Positions 33,733 to 42,697 of a DNA stretch of 64,000 nucleotides are shown here, one piece after another; positions within the stretch are counted from its first letter, which is position 1, and every line of letters starts with the position of its first letter. The DNA is from a virus. The DNA lies in IMG/VR virus record IMGVR_UViG_3300031227_000023, positions 1 to 64,000 of that record; one strand, written 5' to 3'. A program made the position numbers and the translations under genes. The notes below the pieces were generated by a model that ran no database searches, was not told the DNA's origin, and was given only the letters and a program-made list of their open reading frames with translations.

Positions 33733-35054
33733 TAGGCTGCCCCTTTAAAACGTTCAATTGGATCACCCCACTTCACCACCTTGCCGGTGCCATCAACCCA
33801 ATTCTCATACAGCCACAGTTGCCCGCCAAAGGCATCGTTGTGGTGTGGCCTTGCCTTGGGTATTCCTTTGGTGATGCCACCGGCCTGCGGTGCCAATGCC
33901 GGATTAATCCGGGCATGGTTTTCCTGCACCACCCTGCGCCGCAGGTTTCCAACAGCATCCTTGCGCAAAACCAAATCCTGCGTGTACCCGCCCGCTGTCA
34001 CCGTTGACTTGCACGTCTTCACATAATAGCTTCCAGAAAGATAATCACTAATGCCCCACACTTCAACGATCTGCTTTGCGGCAACCATCGGATCACCTTT
34101 GACATTCAGCTTTAATTCATAATGCCTTGCCGCACTGTTGATGTAATTGTTGCGTGCAATTTGTTCAGCCGTCGCACGGGTGCCCGGCACACCACGGGTC
34201 AGCCCACGCCCCACCCGCGCCATCACCTTGCTGCCGCCAATCCGTGCCGGGTCTTCCACTTCCAGGATCTTCCCCAACCCATCACGGTCTGTTTCTTGGT
34301 TCCCGGCTTTCACTTCAAACTCTTCACCGGTGATCGGATTGCGCCCAACAATTTTAATAATGCCCGCAGCCCGGCTGAAATCAGCCCTGAACGTTGGCTT
34401 GCCGATAATGTCGCCACCGGGGTGCGAACCGTCCACTTCATATCCATAGCTGTACACTTTCACCGGTGGGCTCCACAGGGCCAAGCTGTGGAAATGGAAC
34501 CCGGTGTGATCCGCATACAGCCGCCACCCCAACCGGTTGGCCAGCCGCTTCAAAAACTTTGCATCCGTTTCCCCGGCCTGATGTATATGCGGCAGGATTT
34601 CACCCGAATCTTCAACCCACACCCACGGGTTCACATATCCGTGCCGGGCAGCCATGATCTGTGCCACGTCACTGATTTTCATGTCAATGAACGTGTTGCT
34701 TTTTTCATCTATATCGGCCAGCACAATTTTGCTATGCCCTTCAATCTTCAACCTTTCAAAGCCTGTGATTTTCTTAATAACCAAATCACGCGGGGGTGTC
34801 ATTGCACCGATGTACCCCCATGATGCCCGGATGATTTCACCGGCCTTCAGCCGTTGGTCATCCAACATGGCAAGATCATGGTTGGCAAGTTCAACAATCA
34901 AACGATCAGCACCAGAATCCACATCTTCATGCATCAGCCGCAGGAATCGCTTGCCAGTTTCTTCCTGATCAAAATACACATCAGGCTCATCCCCATCAAT
35001 CATGGATAGGGTAAGCACCGGCCCGCGCCTGTTGTATTCAGATTCCACACCCAC
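33732..35054 (-). CDS. Baseplate hub protein gpD-like (T4 gp27), 440 aa
   Basis: Phage late-control gene D family. Features include LKAGEIIRASWGYIG, the ISDVAQIMAARHGY region, ETDAKFLKRLANRLGWRLYADHTGFHFHSL and PTFRADFSRAAGIIKIVGRNPITGEEFEV. It forms the trimeric hub that connects tube and spike. I choose GTG 35054 because AAGGAG lies eight bases upstream; the TTG two codons earlier is too close to that site. Gene order hub-spike-wedge-J is the standard contractile-tail order. Confidence 0.88.
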   Translation of the reverse strand: MGVESEYNRRGPVLTLSMIDGDEPDVYFDQEETGKRFLRLMHEDVDSGADRLIVELANHDLAMLDDQRLKAGEIIRASWGYIGAMTPPRDLVIKKITGFERLKIEGHSKIVLADIDEKSNTFIDMKISDVAQIMAARHGYVNPWVWVEDSGEILPHIHQAGETDAKFLKRLANRLGWRLYADHTGFHFHSLALWSPPVKVYSYGYEVDGSHPGGDIIGKPTFRADFSRAAGIIKIVGRNPITGEEFEVKAGNQETDRDGLGKILEVEDPARIGGSKVMARVGRGLTRGVPGTRATAEQIARNNYINSAARHYELKLNVKGDPMVAAKQIVEVWGISDYLSGSYYVKTCKSTVTAGGYTQDLVLRKDAVGNLRRRVVQENHARINPALAPQAGGITKGIPKARPHHNDAFGGQLWLYENWVDGTGKVVKWGDPIERFKGAA

Positions 35055-35056
35055 GT

Positions 35057-35395
35057 TCAAAACTCCTTCAGTCTGCCATAATCCAAGATTTTATCACGCA
35101 ACGTGCGCAGGCTTGGGATGTACACAACCGTTCCCATTGCCGGGGGAACAGTAGGATCAACCACCGGCACCGGCTGGAAGTCTGCGATTGCCCACCAAAA
35201 ACCCGCAGGCCGGACCATGCCCTTGAAATAAAATCCAGCAAGTGACATCCACGTGTCACCGCTGCGTGCAGTATGCACGGCATTGTCCACAAGATTTTGA
35301 TACCTGTATGGTTCGTCTTCTGTCAGGAAGCGTTCACCACTAGCCAAGGTGACATCAGTGCACAGGAAGTGCCTGCTATTTGCTGCGGCTGGCAT
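35057..35395 (-). CDS. LysM-type tail protein (gpX-like), 112 aa
   Basis: Contains a degenerate LysM-like unit: YQNLVDNAVHTARSGDTWMSLAGFYF, then FWWAIADFQPVPVVDPTVPPAMGTVVYIPSLRTLRDKIL. The G-D-T-x-x-x-L-A start and the P-x-G-T-x-V-x-I-P end are the two halves of a LysM. Small LysM proteins of this size (P2 gpX, T4 gp53 end) bind the hub. It follows the CIS-tube gene, as the second half of an Afp7-like pair. ATG 35395 has a GGGGGTGATCGT site; the long frame upstream is an overlap artefact. Confidence 0.75.
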   Translation of the reverse strand: MPAAANSRHFLCTDVTLASGERFLTEDEPYRYQNLVDNAVHTARSGDTWMSLAGFYFKGMVRPAGFWWAIADFQPVPVVDPTVPPAMGTVVYIPSLRTLRDKILDYGRLKEF

Positions 35396-35399
35396 ACGA

Positions 35400-36011
35400 T
35401 CACCCCCACTCTGTGCCGTTGGCACGCAAGTCTTCTGCATACATTCTGGAATCACGCACAGACTCAAGCGTGAACTTGGCCGTGTACGCCCAAAGGTCAA
35501 GCGTTCCGGTAAATCGCTTGTACTCGAAATGCAGCCCACGCATGACGCATTCCATTCCGAACAGACCCGGCCACACAAACAACAAGGAATCAGGTGCCCC
35601 ACCAATGACGCCCGCGCCCGCATTACTCACAGCCATGAAAGACAACAGGAACTTCCTGAAATCCTTCACTTCACCCACGGCATCAGCAAGACCACGCTGC
35701 CGTTCGATTGCAGTGAAAAACTGATCCACATACAACTGAATTGGAATTTCATGATTGCCGGTGTGGCTGAAAGTCAATGGCTGATGTGACATCCCCATGA
35801 TGTCATCTTTATTGTAATAGGCTTCAATGCTGTGTTCAAACGTTTCAGGGTTCAAAGGGAATTCCCTTTCTTCCCCATCACGCAAGTTTTTTATGAACGC
35901 CTTCGTTGGATCAGTTGTTGCAAATCCCCACCCTTCAAACACCGGGGGTTCCCGCTGTTCCTGCCCCTGCTGATCTATCGGTGGAAACAAATCACCTTGT
36001 AATACAGGCAT
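35400..36011 (-). CDS. CIS tube-type tail terminal protein, 203 aa
   Basis: Resembles the contractile-injection-system tube domain (N-terminal part of Afp7-like proteins). Landmarks are EFPLNPETFEHSIEAYYNKDD, PLTFSHTGNHEIPIQLYVDQFF, an RKFLLSF helix, then PDSLLFVWPGLFGMECVMRGLHFEYKRFTGTLDLWAYTAKFTLESV. The last stretch, ending near R-x-YAEDLRANG, is the conserved L-x-W-G...L-x-F-x-FxxxG block. It caps the tube at the baseplate, and the following LysM gene completes it. Confidence 0.72.
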   Translation of the reverse strand: MPVLQGDLFPPIDQQGQEQREPPVFEGWGFATTDPTKAFIKNLRDGEEREFPLNPETFEHSIEAYYNKDDIMGMSHQPLTFSHTGNHEIPIQLYVDQFFTAIERQRGLADAVGEVKDFRKFLLSFMAVSNAGAGVIGGAPDSLLFVWPGLFGMECVMRGLHFEYKRFTGTLDLWAYTAKFTLESVRDSRMYAEDLRANGTEWG

Positions 36012-36020
36012 GGCTTCTTC

Positions 36021-38753
36021 CTATGTTGCAGGCGATGGTTCAAGCATTCTAGCATCACGGGCTTCCCTAGCATTGGCCACTGCTTCTGCCACCACATCAC
36101 CATCAATTTCCACCGTCACCTGTGTTGGCCTGTCTATCGCTGCCTTCATATCAGCACGCAACGCATCCCACTGTTTCTGATAGTCTGCTTGCGCACGTGC
36201 AGCTATCTTGCTTTGCGCTGCAACTCTTGCCGCCACATTATTCACACCTGTTGGATCTGGAATCACAGCCTGCCGCGCCTGCTGCACCACTTCCGGGCCA
36301 CCGTTGGCAGCAACCTGCAATGTAGCTTCAGCAGCAGCGGCTTCCCGTTGCCGCCTCTTTACAATACGGAAAGCAAACTGCCGTTCAAGCCGTTCCTGTG
36401 TCTGCCCATTAACAGTATCGGTTTCCTTCATTTGTGCGAACATTGCCGCTGCACGTTTCTGAATGTCCGCACGCTGCGCCTGATTCATTGACTGCAACGC
36501 TTCTTCACCGGTTGCCGCAAACTTTTCTGTTACGCTTTTTTCCAACCCCAATTTTTCACGGATGTGGGTGATGGTTTCCTTGATTTCATCCCACTTGTGT
36601 GCCAGCAACAACAGCCCTGCGGCAATGGCAGCAATGGCCAAAGAAATTGCACCAAACGGGGTGACGGACCACGCCAAGGAAATGGCTGCACCCATCATGC
36701 GCATGAACAGCAACAGCGGCTTTAAGATAATCAGCCCGGCAGTAACGGCAAGAATGCCGGTTGCAATTCCGCCCAACACCTTGCCAGTGATTTCACCGGC
36801 CCCGTTCCACCCAACAATCGCATCCTTGTTTTTATCAAATTCCCCCGTGCCGCCATTGATAATATCCCACACCAAACTGAACGCATCACCCATCATGCCG
36901 AGCATGGGAAGTAAATAATTGTCAGCAGCATCAGCAATGCCTTCCACCATCCCATCAAAGAACTTCCCAACCCTTGTGAAAAACTGGCTTGCATTATCCA
37001 CAAACTTCAGCAGCCCTTCATTTTCCGCCTTCCCCAACTCCTTTGTCATAGCATCAGACAAATGGCCATCAACCAACAACTGCACCAACGCTTGGAATCC
37101 AAGCTTGACCTTTTGCAACGGTCCAAGGAATTTATCCAAATCATCACTGCCCTTGCTGAACTGTTCCCGCACCACCTTGAACATCTTGTACATCACCCAC
37201 CCAATTGCAACGATGGGAAGAATGGTCAACATCAACTTGCCCATCATCAACATCATCCCCTTGGCACTGATGCCAAGCAAGCCCATCACGCCCTTCACCA
37301 ACAGGATTGTTCCGGCCAACATCAGGAAAGAACCTGTAAGCACTACAACCTTGGAAATCAACCGCTTTGTTCCATCATCCAACCCGCGCCACGTAACAAT
37401 CAGCTTGTTCAAATTTTCAATCATCCACTCAATGGCAGGCCGCATGACCTGTGCAAACGCCTTGCCAAACACAATTTCAAACGTCTGCGCAGAACCCTGC
37501 AACAGAATCATTTGCCCCTTGAACGTATCCAACAGCTTCTTCCTGAATTCTTCAGCCGCGCCTTCTGCACCTTCAATTGCAAACCGCATGGCATTGACTG
37601 CCGCCCGACCCTTCACCAACATCTTGGTTGCCGGATCAAGTGCATTAGTCAGGAACACCACGGCATCTGCATTTTTCAACACCGATCCGCTGCCGGTCTT
37701 AATCGCGCCACCACTCTTTTCAATCTCTGCCCGCAGATCCCTATAACCCTTTTCACCAATGATCATTTCACCGTTGGCCAGCTTCACTGCTTCCCGGTTG
37801 GCAAGAATGGCTTTAGTAACGGCACGGGTCACACCGGAAAATGAAAGGATTCCGCGCCTGCCCGCAAGGGTGGCTTCAAGACTCTGCCGCTTTTCATCCG
37901 TCCAATCTTTTGTGACTTCAGCAAGATCCAAAATGATATCCATCATCGGGCGCATTTGCTTAGTTTCTTCATCGAAAACCTTTGCAAACGGCTTGATTGC
38001 ATCCTGCACGCGACGTTCAGAGCCCAACCGCATGAACGCAGCAGACAACGCTGTCTGCGCCGTGAAGGCATCAATGCCCACGTTTCGCATCAGACCCATT
38101 GCAATCAGCATGTCATCAAAAGACTGCCGGAACGGGGAACCCTTACCCATCAACTTGGGGAACGCCCCGATCATGTCGCGTGTTTGAAAGTTGGTAAGCT
38201 GTGTCACCCGCAACAGCTTGTCAGTCATAAGTGCCGCTTCCCCAACATCACGCCCGTATGCCTTCAGTGAAGCAGACGCAATGGCAGCAGCATCAGCCAC
38301 GCCCAACTGACCCATGGAACCGGCAGCAAGATCCAAAGACGAACGCAGCACGGTCATGGAATCAGCCGCATCAAAGCCCGTAGCACCCAAGACTTCCAAG
38401 CCTTCAGCGGCTTCCAGTGGGCTAAACTGCGTGGCAATACCAGCACTGATTGCAGCGTTTTCAAGCAGTTTCAATTCCCGCGTGGTGGCCTGCGTGATCC
38501 CACTGACTGATGCCATCTTGAATTCAAATTCAGAAAAACCCTTTGCTGCGCTGAACGCACCTGAAAGCAACTTGGCACCGGCAGTGAAAGCAGCAAACCC
38601 CTGCCCCATCAGTTTCAGTGAAGCCGTGGCCGAACGGGTATGCCCGGCAAAGCCCATCATGCCGGAAGACATGTGGCGCATCATTTTGCCAAGGCCACCA
38701 TCCTTGCCTTGAAACAAAAACCCCGTGCCCATCAGGCCGCCATTCAGTGCCAT
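36021..38753 (-). CDS. Tape measure protein, 910 aa
   Basis: Sets tail length and passes through the host membrane on ejection. The TP901-type core is at residues 60-330 (FEFKMASVSGITQATTRELKLLENAAISAGIATQFSPLEAAEGLEVLGATGFDAADSM...). Hydrophobic clusters at about 465-540 and 650-730 (VVLTGSFLMLAGTILLVKGVMGLLG; GISLAI/AIAAGLLLLAHKW type) probably form channel helices. The C-terminus is coiled-coil and acidic. It sits right after the tail-chaperone frameshift genes, as in lambda and P2. A 910-residue measure would predict a tail of roughly 130 nm. Confidence 0.9.
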   Translation of the reverse strand: MALNGGLMGTGFLFQGKDGGLGKMMRHMSSGMMGFAGHTRSATASLKLMGQGFAAFTAGAKLLSGAFSAAKGFSEFEFKMASVSGITQATTRELKLLENAAISAGIATQFSPLEAAEGLEVLGATGFDAADSMTVLRSSLDLAAGSMGQLGVADAAAIASASLKAYGRDVGEAALMTDKLLRVTQLTNFQTRDMIGAFPKLMGKGSPFRQSFDDMLIAMGLMRNVGIDAFTAQTALSAAFMRLGSERRVQDAIKPFAKVFDEETKQMRPMMDIILDLAEVTKDWTDEKRQSLEATLAGRRGILSFSGVTRAVTKAILANREAVKLANGEMIIGEKGYRDLRAEIEKSGGAIKTGSGSVLKNADAVVFLTNALDPATKMLVKGRAAVNAMRFAIEGAEGAAEEFRKKLLDTFKGQMILLQGSAQTFEIVFGKAFAQVMRPAIEWMIENLNKLIVTWRGLDDGTKRLISKVVVLTGSFLMLAGTILLVKGVMGLLGISAKGMMLMMGKLMLTILPIVAIGWVMYKMFKVVREQFSKGSDDLDKFLGPLQKVKLGFQALVQLLVDGHLSDAMTKELGKAENEGLLKFVDNASQFFTRVGKFFDGMVEGIADAADNYLLPMLGMMGDAFSLVWDIINGGTGEFDKNKDAIVGWNGAGEITGKVLGGIATGILAVTAGLIILKPLLLFMRMMGAAISLAWSVTPFGAISLAIAAIAAGLLLLAHKWDEIKETITHIREKLGLEKSVTEKFAATGEEALQSMNQAQRADIQKRAAAMFAQMKETDTVNGQTQERLERQFAFRIVKRRQREAAAAEATLQVAANGGPEVVQQARQAVIPDPTGVNNVAARVAAQSKIAARAQADYQKQWDALRADMKAAIDRPTQVTVEIDGDVVAEAVANAREARDARMLEPSPAT

Positions 38754-38793
38754 TAGTCACGCCTTCCAATTGGCCAATGGCTGCCCGCGTTCG

Positions 38794-39060
38794 CTATCCT
38801 CTTGCCGCACGCGCTTCTTTTTGCCGCTGTTCTGTCACCCGATTCAACAGCCACAAGAATTGCTGCATGTCCAGTTCCCAAGCTTCCTTCCACGATATGT
38901 TCAGGCCACTGCCGTCTTGCTGCCACATCAGCCCAAACACGCCTTCAAGAATTTGTTCCCGGCTCATCACCGGGAACATGGCACCGATCAGTTCCGCTGC
39001 CGTCGCATCCGTGCCCTTTTCGATATACCAACCGCCGGAATCAGGAACCGTGAATCGCCA
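38794..39060 (-). CDS. -1 frame extension of tail assembly chaperone (88 codons)
   Basis: The -1 frame after the slippery site codes WRFTVPDSGGWYIEKGTDATAAELIGAMFPVMSREQIL... to ...QRQKEARAARG, 88 residues. The frame opens immediately after the heptamer and is preceded by a stop three codons before it, so it can only be reached by a shift. An internal ATG at 38979 allows a separate short product, but its ribosome site is poor. The fused product would be about 350 aa (262 + 88), analogous to gpGT in lambda and gpE' in P2. It lies directly before the tape measure gene, where it would bind during tail assembly. Confidence 0.75.
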   Translation of the reverse strand, partial: WRFTVPDSGGWYIEKGTDATAAELIGAMFPVMSREQILEGVFGLMWQQDGSGLNISWKEAWELDMQQFLWLLNRVTEQRQKEARAARG

Positions 39061-39845
39061 AAAGGGATGTCGAAATCATAGGTTTCCCCGCAGGATGGGC
39101 AAGCCACATCAATGGTAGTGTCAACACCACAGTCCACCTGATCCATGTAATCACGCAACGCTTCTGCATCCTGCGTGTACATTTCCGATTCAATCCACTT
39201 GGGCAGATCCACACCCTTCACCCCTTCCACTTCCAGCACACGCATGCGCAGGGCTGCGCTTGATAGCTTCTGTCGCTGTTGGTGCTGTATCTTGGCAAAC
39301 TTCAGTTCATCTTCGCCGGTGGCCAGCTTGAACCAACACGTGCGCTTTGCAACTTCCAGCCCGAACGCAAACTTGTTGTCACCGGATTCCAGTATCGCCC
39401 GGCTTGCCTTCGGAAGTTCCTGCACGGTCAGTGCGTCAAGGTCCACTGCATTAGACTGATCCTTTTCCCCGCATTCCGTACACGTGGCGGGAATTTCATA
39501 ATTCTTCCCATCCTTCACGCTGATCTTCCTGAGATTAACCAACATGTGGAACCTGTCACCCTGCAACAGTTTCAGCGGGTTCAGCCGCGCACCGTCTTCA
39601 ATTCCCCACCCCGCATACACGCCCGGATCATCGACACCCAACAGGCAGGCGTCAAGGATTTGGGAAAGGGCAACGCCGCTGCGCATCTTGGCCCGATCCG
39701 CCAACGCATTCTGTTCCTTCACCTTCATTGGCCTGATCCGGTACACCATCCCAGACGGTGCCGTGAACTGTTGGCCATCACCCCCAATGGGTACTTCTTT
39801 TATGGGATCTTCTTTGGATGTCTTGGGCGGGTCTTTCTGTGGCAT
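38988..39845 (-). CDS. Tail assembly chaperone / T4 gp26-like protein, 285 aa
   Basis: Located between tube and tape measure, the standard place of the tail assembly chaperone. N-terminus PSGMVYRIRPMKVKEQNALADRAKMRSGVALSQILDACLLGVDDPG resembles T4_baseplate (gp26-type) proteins. Two CxxC pairs (CTECGEK at about 123, CPSCGET at about 251) form a zinc site. After ...DFDIPF the zero frame runs only 23 more residues (GDSRFLIPAVGISKRARMRRQRN). A -1 shift at C-CCT-TTT makes the longer product. ATG 39845 is chosen over the GTG one codon upstream. Confidence 0.7.
   Translation of the reverse strand: MPQKDPPKTSKEDPIKEVPIGGDGQQFTAPSGMVYRIRPMKVKEQNALADRAKMRSGVALSQILDACLLGVDDPGVYAGWGIEDGARLNPLKLLQGDRFHMLVNLRKISVKDGKNYEIPATCTECGEKDQSNAVDLDALTVQELPKASRAILESGDNKFAFGLEVAKRTCWFKLATGEDELKFAKIQHQQRQKLSSAALRMRVLEVEGVKGVDLPKWIESEMYTQDAEALRDYMDQVDCGVDTTIDVACPSCGETYDFDIPFGDSRFLIPAVGISKRARMRRQRN
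39060..39066 (-). other. -1 programmed frameshift slippery heptamer CCCTTTT
   Basis: On the minus strand the zero frame reads ATC-CCT-TTT-GGC. The heptamer C-CCT-TTT is a perfect X-XXY-YYZ site (X=C, Y=T, Z=T). A -1 slip gives CCC-TTT-TGG-CGA, which enters an open 88-codon frame that otherwise begins only after a TGA stop a few codons upstream. Confidence 0.75.
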
Positions 39846-39897
39846 CACATTGCCCTTTCATTTGATTGTTTCATTGTCCATTAAGTTAGCACCGACA

Positions 39898-39917
39898 CGG
39901 GGCACCGGAATGCCCCG
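39898..39917 (-). other. Hairpin after the tail tube gene
   Basis: Minus-strand CGGGGCA-TTCCGG-TGCCCCG forms a 7-base GC-rich stem, 27 bases after the tube stop codon. No U-tract follows, so it is more likely an RNA-stabilising or attenuating hairpin than a terminator. It could let the tube be made in excess over the chaperone. Confidence 0.5.
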
Positions 39918-39943
39918 CATCAGCTAAGGGTTGACAGCCTTGA

Positions 39944-40396
39944 TCAAGCCGCTTCTTCCCAATAGTCACAGGCAATCACCACCGACTCTGCCCGGTGGTC
40001 ATCACTTGTTGCGTCAAAGTCACCTTCACTGAACCGCTTGCACCATGCGTTGAAACACCTGATGCGCTTCACGTCGTTCCCGGCCCGATCCAACTGCACA
40101 ACGTCAATCGTGCGGTACAGATCAGACGGGTTGGCACCGGTGCCTTCAGCCACAGCAACGCATTCCTTCATCCACTGAAGCAGATCAGTGTCATCATCGA
40201 ACACGCCCCGTTCCAACGTGATGTCAGGGAACGTGACAGTGGCACCCGGCTGCTTCTTAGCAATCAGGGAACCGCCTTGCTTGTAACTCGATTCACCGAC
40301 TTCCACAGCAAGTTCCGAACAGCTTTGGAATTCGGCAGACACCACCTTGTCAATCTCAACAAGGAAAGTGCCTTTCAACATGAAATCGCGTGCCAT
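39944..40396 (-). CDS. Tail tube protein (T4 gp19-like), 150 aa
   Basis: Small tube protein of the gp19 family: begins ARDFMLKGTFLVEIDKVVSAEFQSCSELAVEVGE, with the F-x-x-C/G-S-G-L type turn early, then KQPGATVTFPDITLERGVFDDDTDLLQWM (the L-x-R-G-x-x-x-D-x-x-L-x-x-W signature) and a C-terminal strand pair. Hexameric rings stack on the tape measure inside the sheath. It follows the sheath gene directly, and the GAAAGGGTTGCTACC site is good. Confidence 0.9.
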   Translation of the reverse strand: MARDFMLKGTFLVEIDKVVSAEFQSCSELAVEVGESSYKQGGSLIAKKQPGATVTFPDITLERGVFDDDTDLLQWMKECVAVAEGTGANPSDLYRTIDVVQLDRAGNDVKRIRCFNAWCKRFSEGDFDATSDDHRAESVVIACDYWEEAA

Positions 40397-40444
40397 GGTA
40401 GCAACCCTTTCACTTTAAATCAGACGGCAAAAACAGCACACCGA

Positions 40445-42685
40445 TCATGCTGCTTCGTCAAACGCCCGCGTGTCTTTCGATACTTCCACATTGATGAACT
40501 CAGCAGGCGTGGCCATGGCCAAGCCCATACGAACCTTCAGCTTCCCCTTCGCAACCTGCGGTGCCGGGTTCAACTCCTCGGATACATCCACAAAGAAAGC
40601 CGTTTCCGGGTTCTTCGAAGCAAACGCGCCAATGCCCATCTGCCCGCGCAAGTAGATTTCCACCATACGCTTGACCCGCGCACGCAGTTCCGGGGTGTTG
40701 TTTTCGTGCTTCACGAATTGCAACAGTTCCACCACATCGTGCTTGATATGGATCACGCCCCGGCTTTGGTTCACGAACGGCCAATTGCTGTTGCTATCCA
40801 ACGCCCGTCCACCGTCCACATGCCGTGGCCCGGCTGCATACTGCGTGATGGGGTTGATGCGTTCGGGGTAAAGCAAATCCCTGATTTCATCCCGCAGCAC
40901 TGCTTCATCCTGGAAGCCAATGCACCCACGCAGGTGCCCGTTTTCCGTGCCAGCCGGTGACTTGTAAATGCCACCCTTTTTGGTGTTATCCAATCGAGAC
41001 ATCAGACCCATGATCCCACCGGACGGGGGAACATCAACGCTGTCTTCATTGCCGTACACCGACACGGACGGGTTCACAACCTTGTACCATGGCCAATAAA
41101 CCGAACCGTTGCCCGCACCGTCTTTCAACGCTGCCGTGGTTCCAACATACGTGATGGCCTGCGTGTACGTGTTGCCCGTGGGGGTGTCAAAGACCACATA
41201 CACCATGCCTTCACGGTACGTGTCTGCGTACACGATCAGGCCGGACGCAACGCCCGCTGTGGCCCTACCAGGAACGGCCAACAGGGAAAGGTTGTGGATT
41301 GCGTTTAAGCCATACAGGCCATTCACACCGGCTTCACTGCCAATGAAATCTGCATCAGCAATGCTTGCCAATCCATCGTTGCCACCGGTCATTGCGGCAG
41401 ACGTGGCATTTGCCGGACGTTGCGCAGTGACGGAACCAGCCGCATCTTGATCTGTCACACTGATCAGGCTGCTGCCCGTGTCCGCGTGATTGATCACGGT
41501 TTCACAGAAGTTGGCAAGGGTATCACCCATGGAAATATTCTTCCACCGCTCCTTTACCAACCCGGACACCAACACGTACAGGTTGAATTCACTGGCAGTG
41601 CCGCTTGTTGCGGCTGCCACCTGCACGGTGATGTTCGCGGCAAAAACGCCTTCAGTCTTGCCGTTGCATACCAACGTGTTGACTGCCGTGCCTGCGCTGC
41701 CGTAGTTCACCGCATTGTCAAAGCCAATTTCATCATCAGCCGTGGAAGCCGCAAGGATCTGCACGCTTGACGCTGCGCCGGTGGTGTTGGAAGTGATCGT
41801 GATGGTGGTGGTGCCGGAAACGGTAACACCGCTGCCTTGCGTCACTGCCAATTCAATGATCGTCTTCAATTCCGCACCCGTCACGTTGGCCACATCAGCC
41901 ACGTTGCCTGTGCCGGTATTCAGATCCACAGGGAAGCCCAACACCGCGTTGGACGTGCCACCGGTAATCTGCACCTTGGAACTTGTGCCCAACACATCAG
42001 ATATGATCCGAACGGTGTTGCCACCAATCACGGTGCAGCTTGCACCGATCAGACCCGCGTTGATCACTGCCGCCACTTCTTCAGCGGTTGCAGCACCAAT
42101 TGCGGAAAAGGAACCGGTCAAAAAAGTTACGGTCTGCGTGCTGCCGCCATCAATCTGCACGGTCAGGGTTTCCGCATTGCTAAGGGCAAACGTTTCCGTG
42201 CTTACGCACGTTTCAACAGCGGCAACCGCAGTGATCGTTGCCGTTTCTTCCGTTCCGGGTATTGCGGTGTCAACCAAGACTTCCAGGGTGTCACCACTGG
42301 CCAACGCGAATGTGGCACTGTTGGTGCTGATCACGGCACCGGCAGACGCACTTGCCGCAGCCGTTTGCAACGTGACAGCACCCTTAGCAGCCGTGGCCAA
42401 CGTGCCAGCATCCACATCCGAATAATGGACCACGCGCACGATCCAAGCATACTTGCCGCCTTCACGGAAAAACTGCGCAACGGCCAAGGCCATGTCACTG
42501 TTGGCGTTGTAGCCACCGAACTTTTCCACATATTCCGTCCAAGAGGTGACAAGGGTGGCTGCACCAATCGGGCCACGGTCAGCAACCCCAATGAACCCGG
42601 CCACTGCTGTTGGCTTTTCAGCCAAATCTTTCATCAATGGCGTGGCATCAGAAGCCTTCACGCCCGGACTAAGTTGCGTCGTCAT
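40445..42685 (-). CDS. Tail sheath protein with inserted repeat modules, 746 aa
   Basis: N-terminus (QLSPGVKASDATPLMKDLAEKPTAVAGFIGVADRGPIG...SWTEYVEKFGG) and C-terminal half (PPSGGIMGLMSRLDNTKKGGIYKSPAGT...LLYPERINPITQYAAG...RALDSNSNWPFVNQSRGVIHIKHDV...VDVSEELNPAPQVAKGKLKVRMGLAMATPAEFINVEV) are those of contractile sheaths. Between them, residues about 95-450 form a large insertion with at least two related modules (171-252 and 262-322), each with a strand pair, an AxEV-x-x-x-IN helix and an SS-x-VQI strand. These would sit on the outside of the sheath. One closely resembles residues 213-294 of the P2 gpI-type protein (24426-26444). Confidence 0.9.
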   Translation of the reverse strand: MTTQLSPGVKASDATPLMKDLAEKPTAVAGFIGVADRGPIGAATLVTSWTEYVEKFGGYNANSDMALAVAQFFREGGKYAWIVRVVHYSDVDAGTLATAAKGAVTLQTAAASASAGAVISTNSATFALASGDTLEVLVDTAIPGTEETATITAVAAVETCVSTETFALSNAETLTVQIDGGSTQTVTFLTGSFSAIGAATAEEVAAVINAGLIGASCTVIGGNTVRIISDVLGTSSKVQITGGTSNAVLGFPVDLNTGTGNVADVANVTGAELKTIIELAVTQGSGVTVSGTTTITITSNTTGAASSVQILAASTADDEIGFDNAVNYGSAGTAVNTLVCNGKTEGVFAANITVQVAAATSGTASEFNLYVLVSGLVKERWKNISMGDTLANFCETVINHADTGSSLISVTDQDAAGSVTAQRPANATSAAMTGGNDGLASIADADFIGSEAGVNGLYGLNAIHNLSLLAVPGRATAGVASGLIVYADTYREGMVYVVFDTPTGNTYTQAITYVGTTAALKDGAGNGSVYWPWYKVVNPSVSVYGNEDSVDVPPSGGIMGLMSRLDNTKKGGIYKSPAGTENGHLRGCIGFQDEAVLRDEIRDLLYPERINPITQYAAGPRHVDGGRALDSNSNWPFVNQSRGVIHIKHDVVELLQFVKHENNTPELRARVKRMVEIYLRGQMGIGAFASKNPETAFFVDVSEELNPAPQVAKGKLKVRMGLAMATPAEFINVEVSKDTRAFDEAA

Positions 42686-42697
42686 GTTTGATGCTCC

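Noticed and set aside
36919-37844. Plus-strand frames opposite the tape measure gene
   Set aside because: Antisense to a recognised gene, with no supporting feature.
38794-38979. 61-residue separate gene from ATG 38979
   Set aside because: The coding pattern clearly continues upstream of that ATG to the slippery site, so a frameshift extension explains it better.
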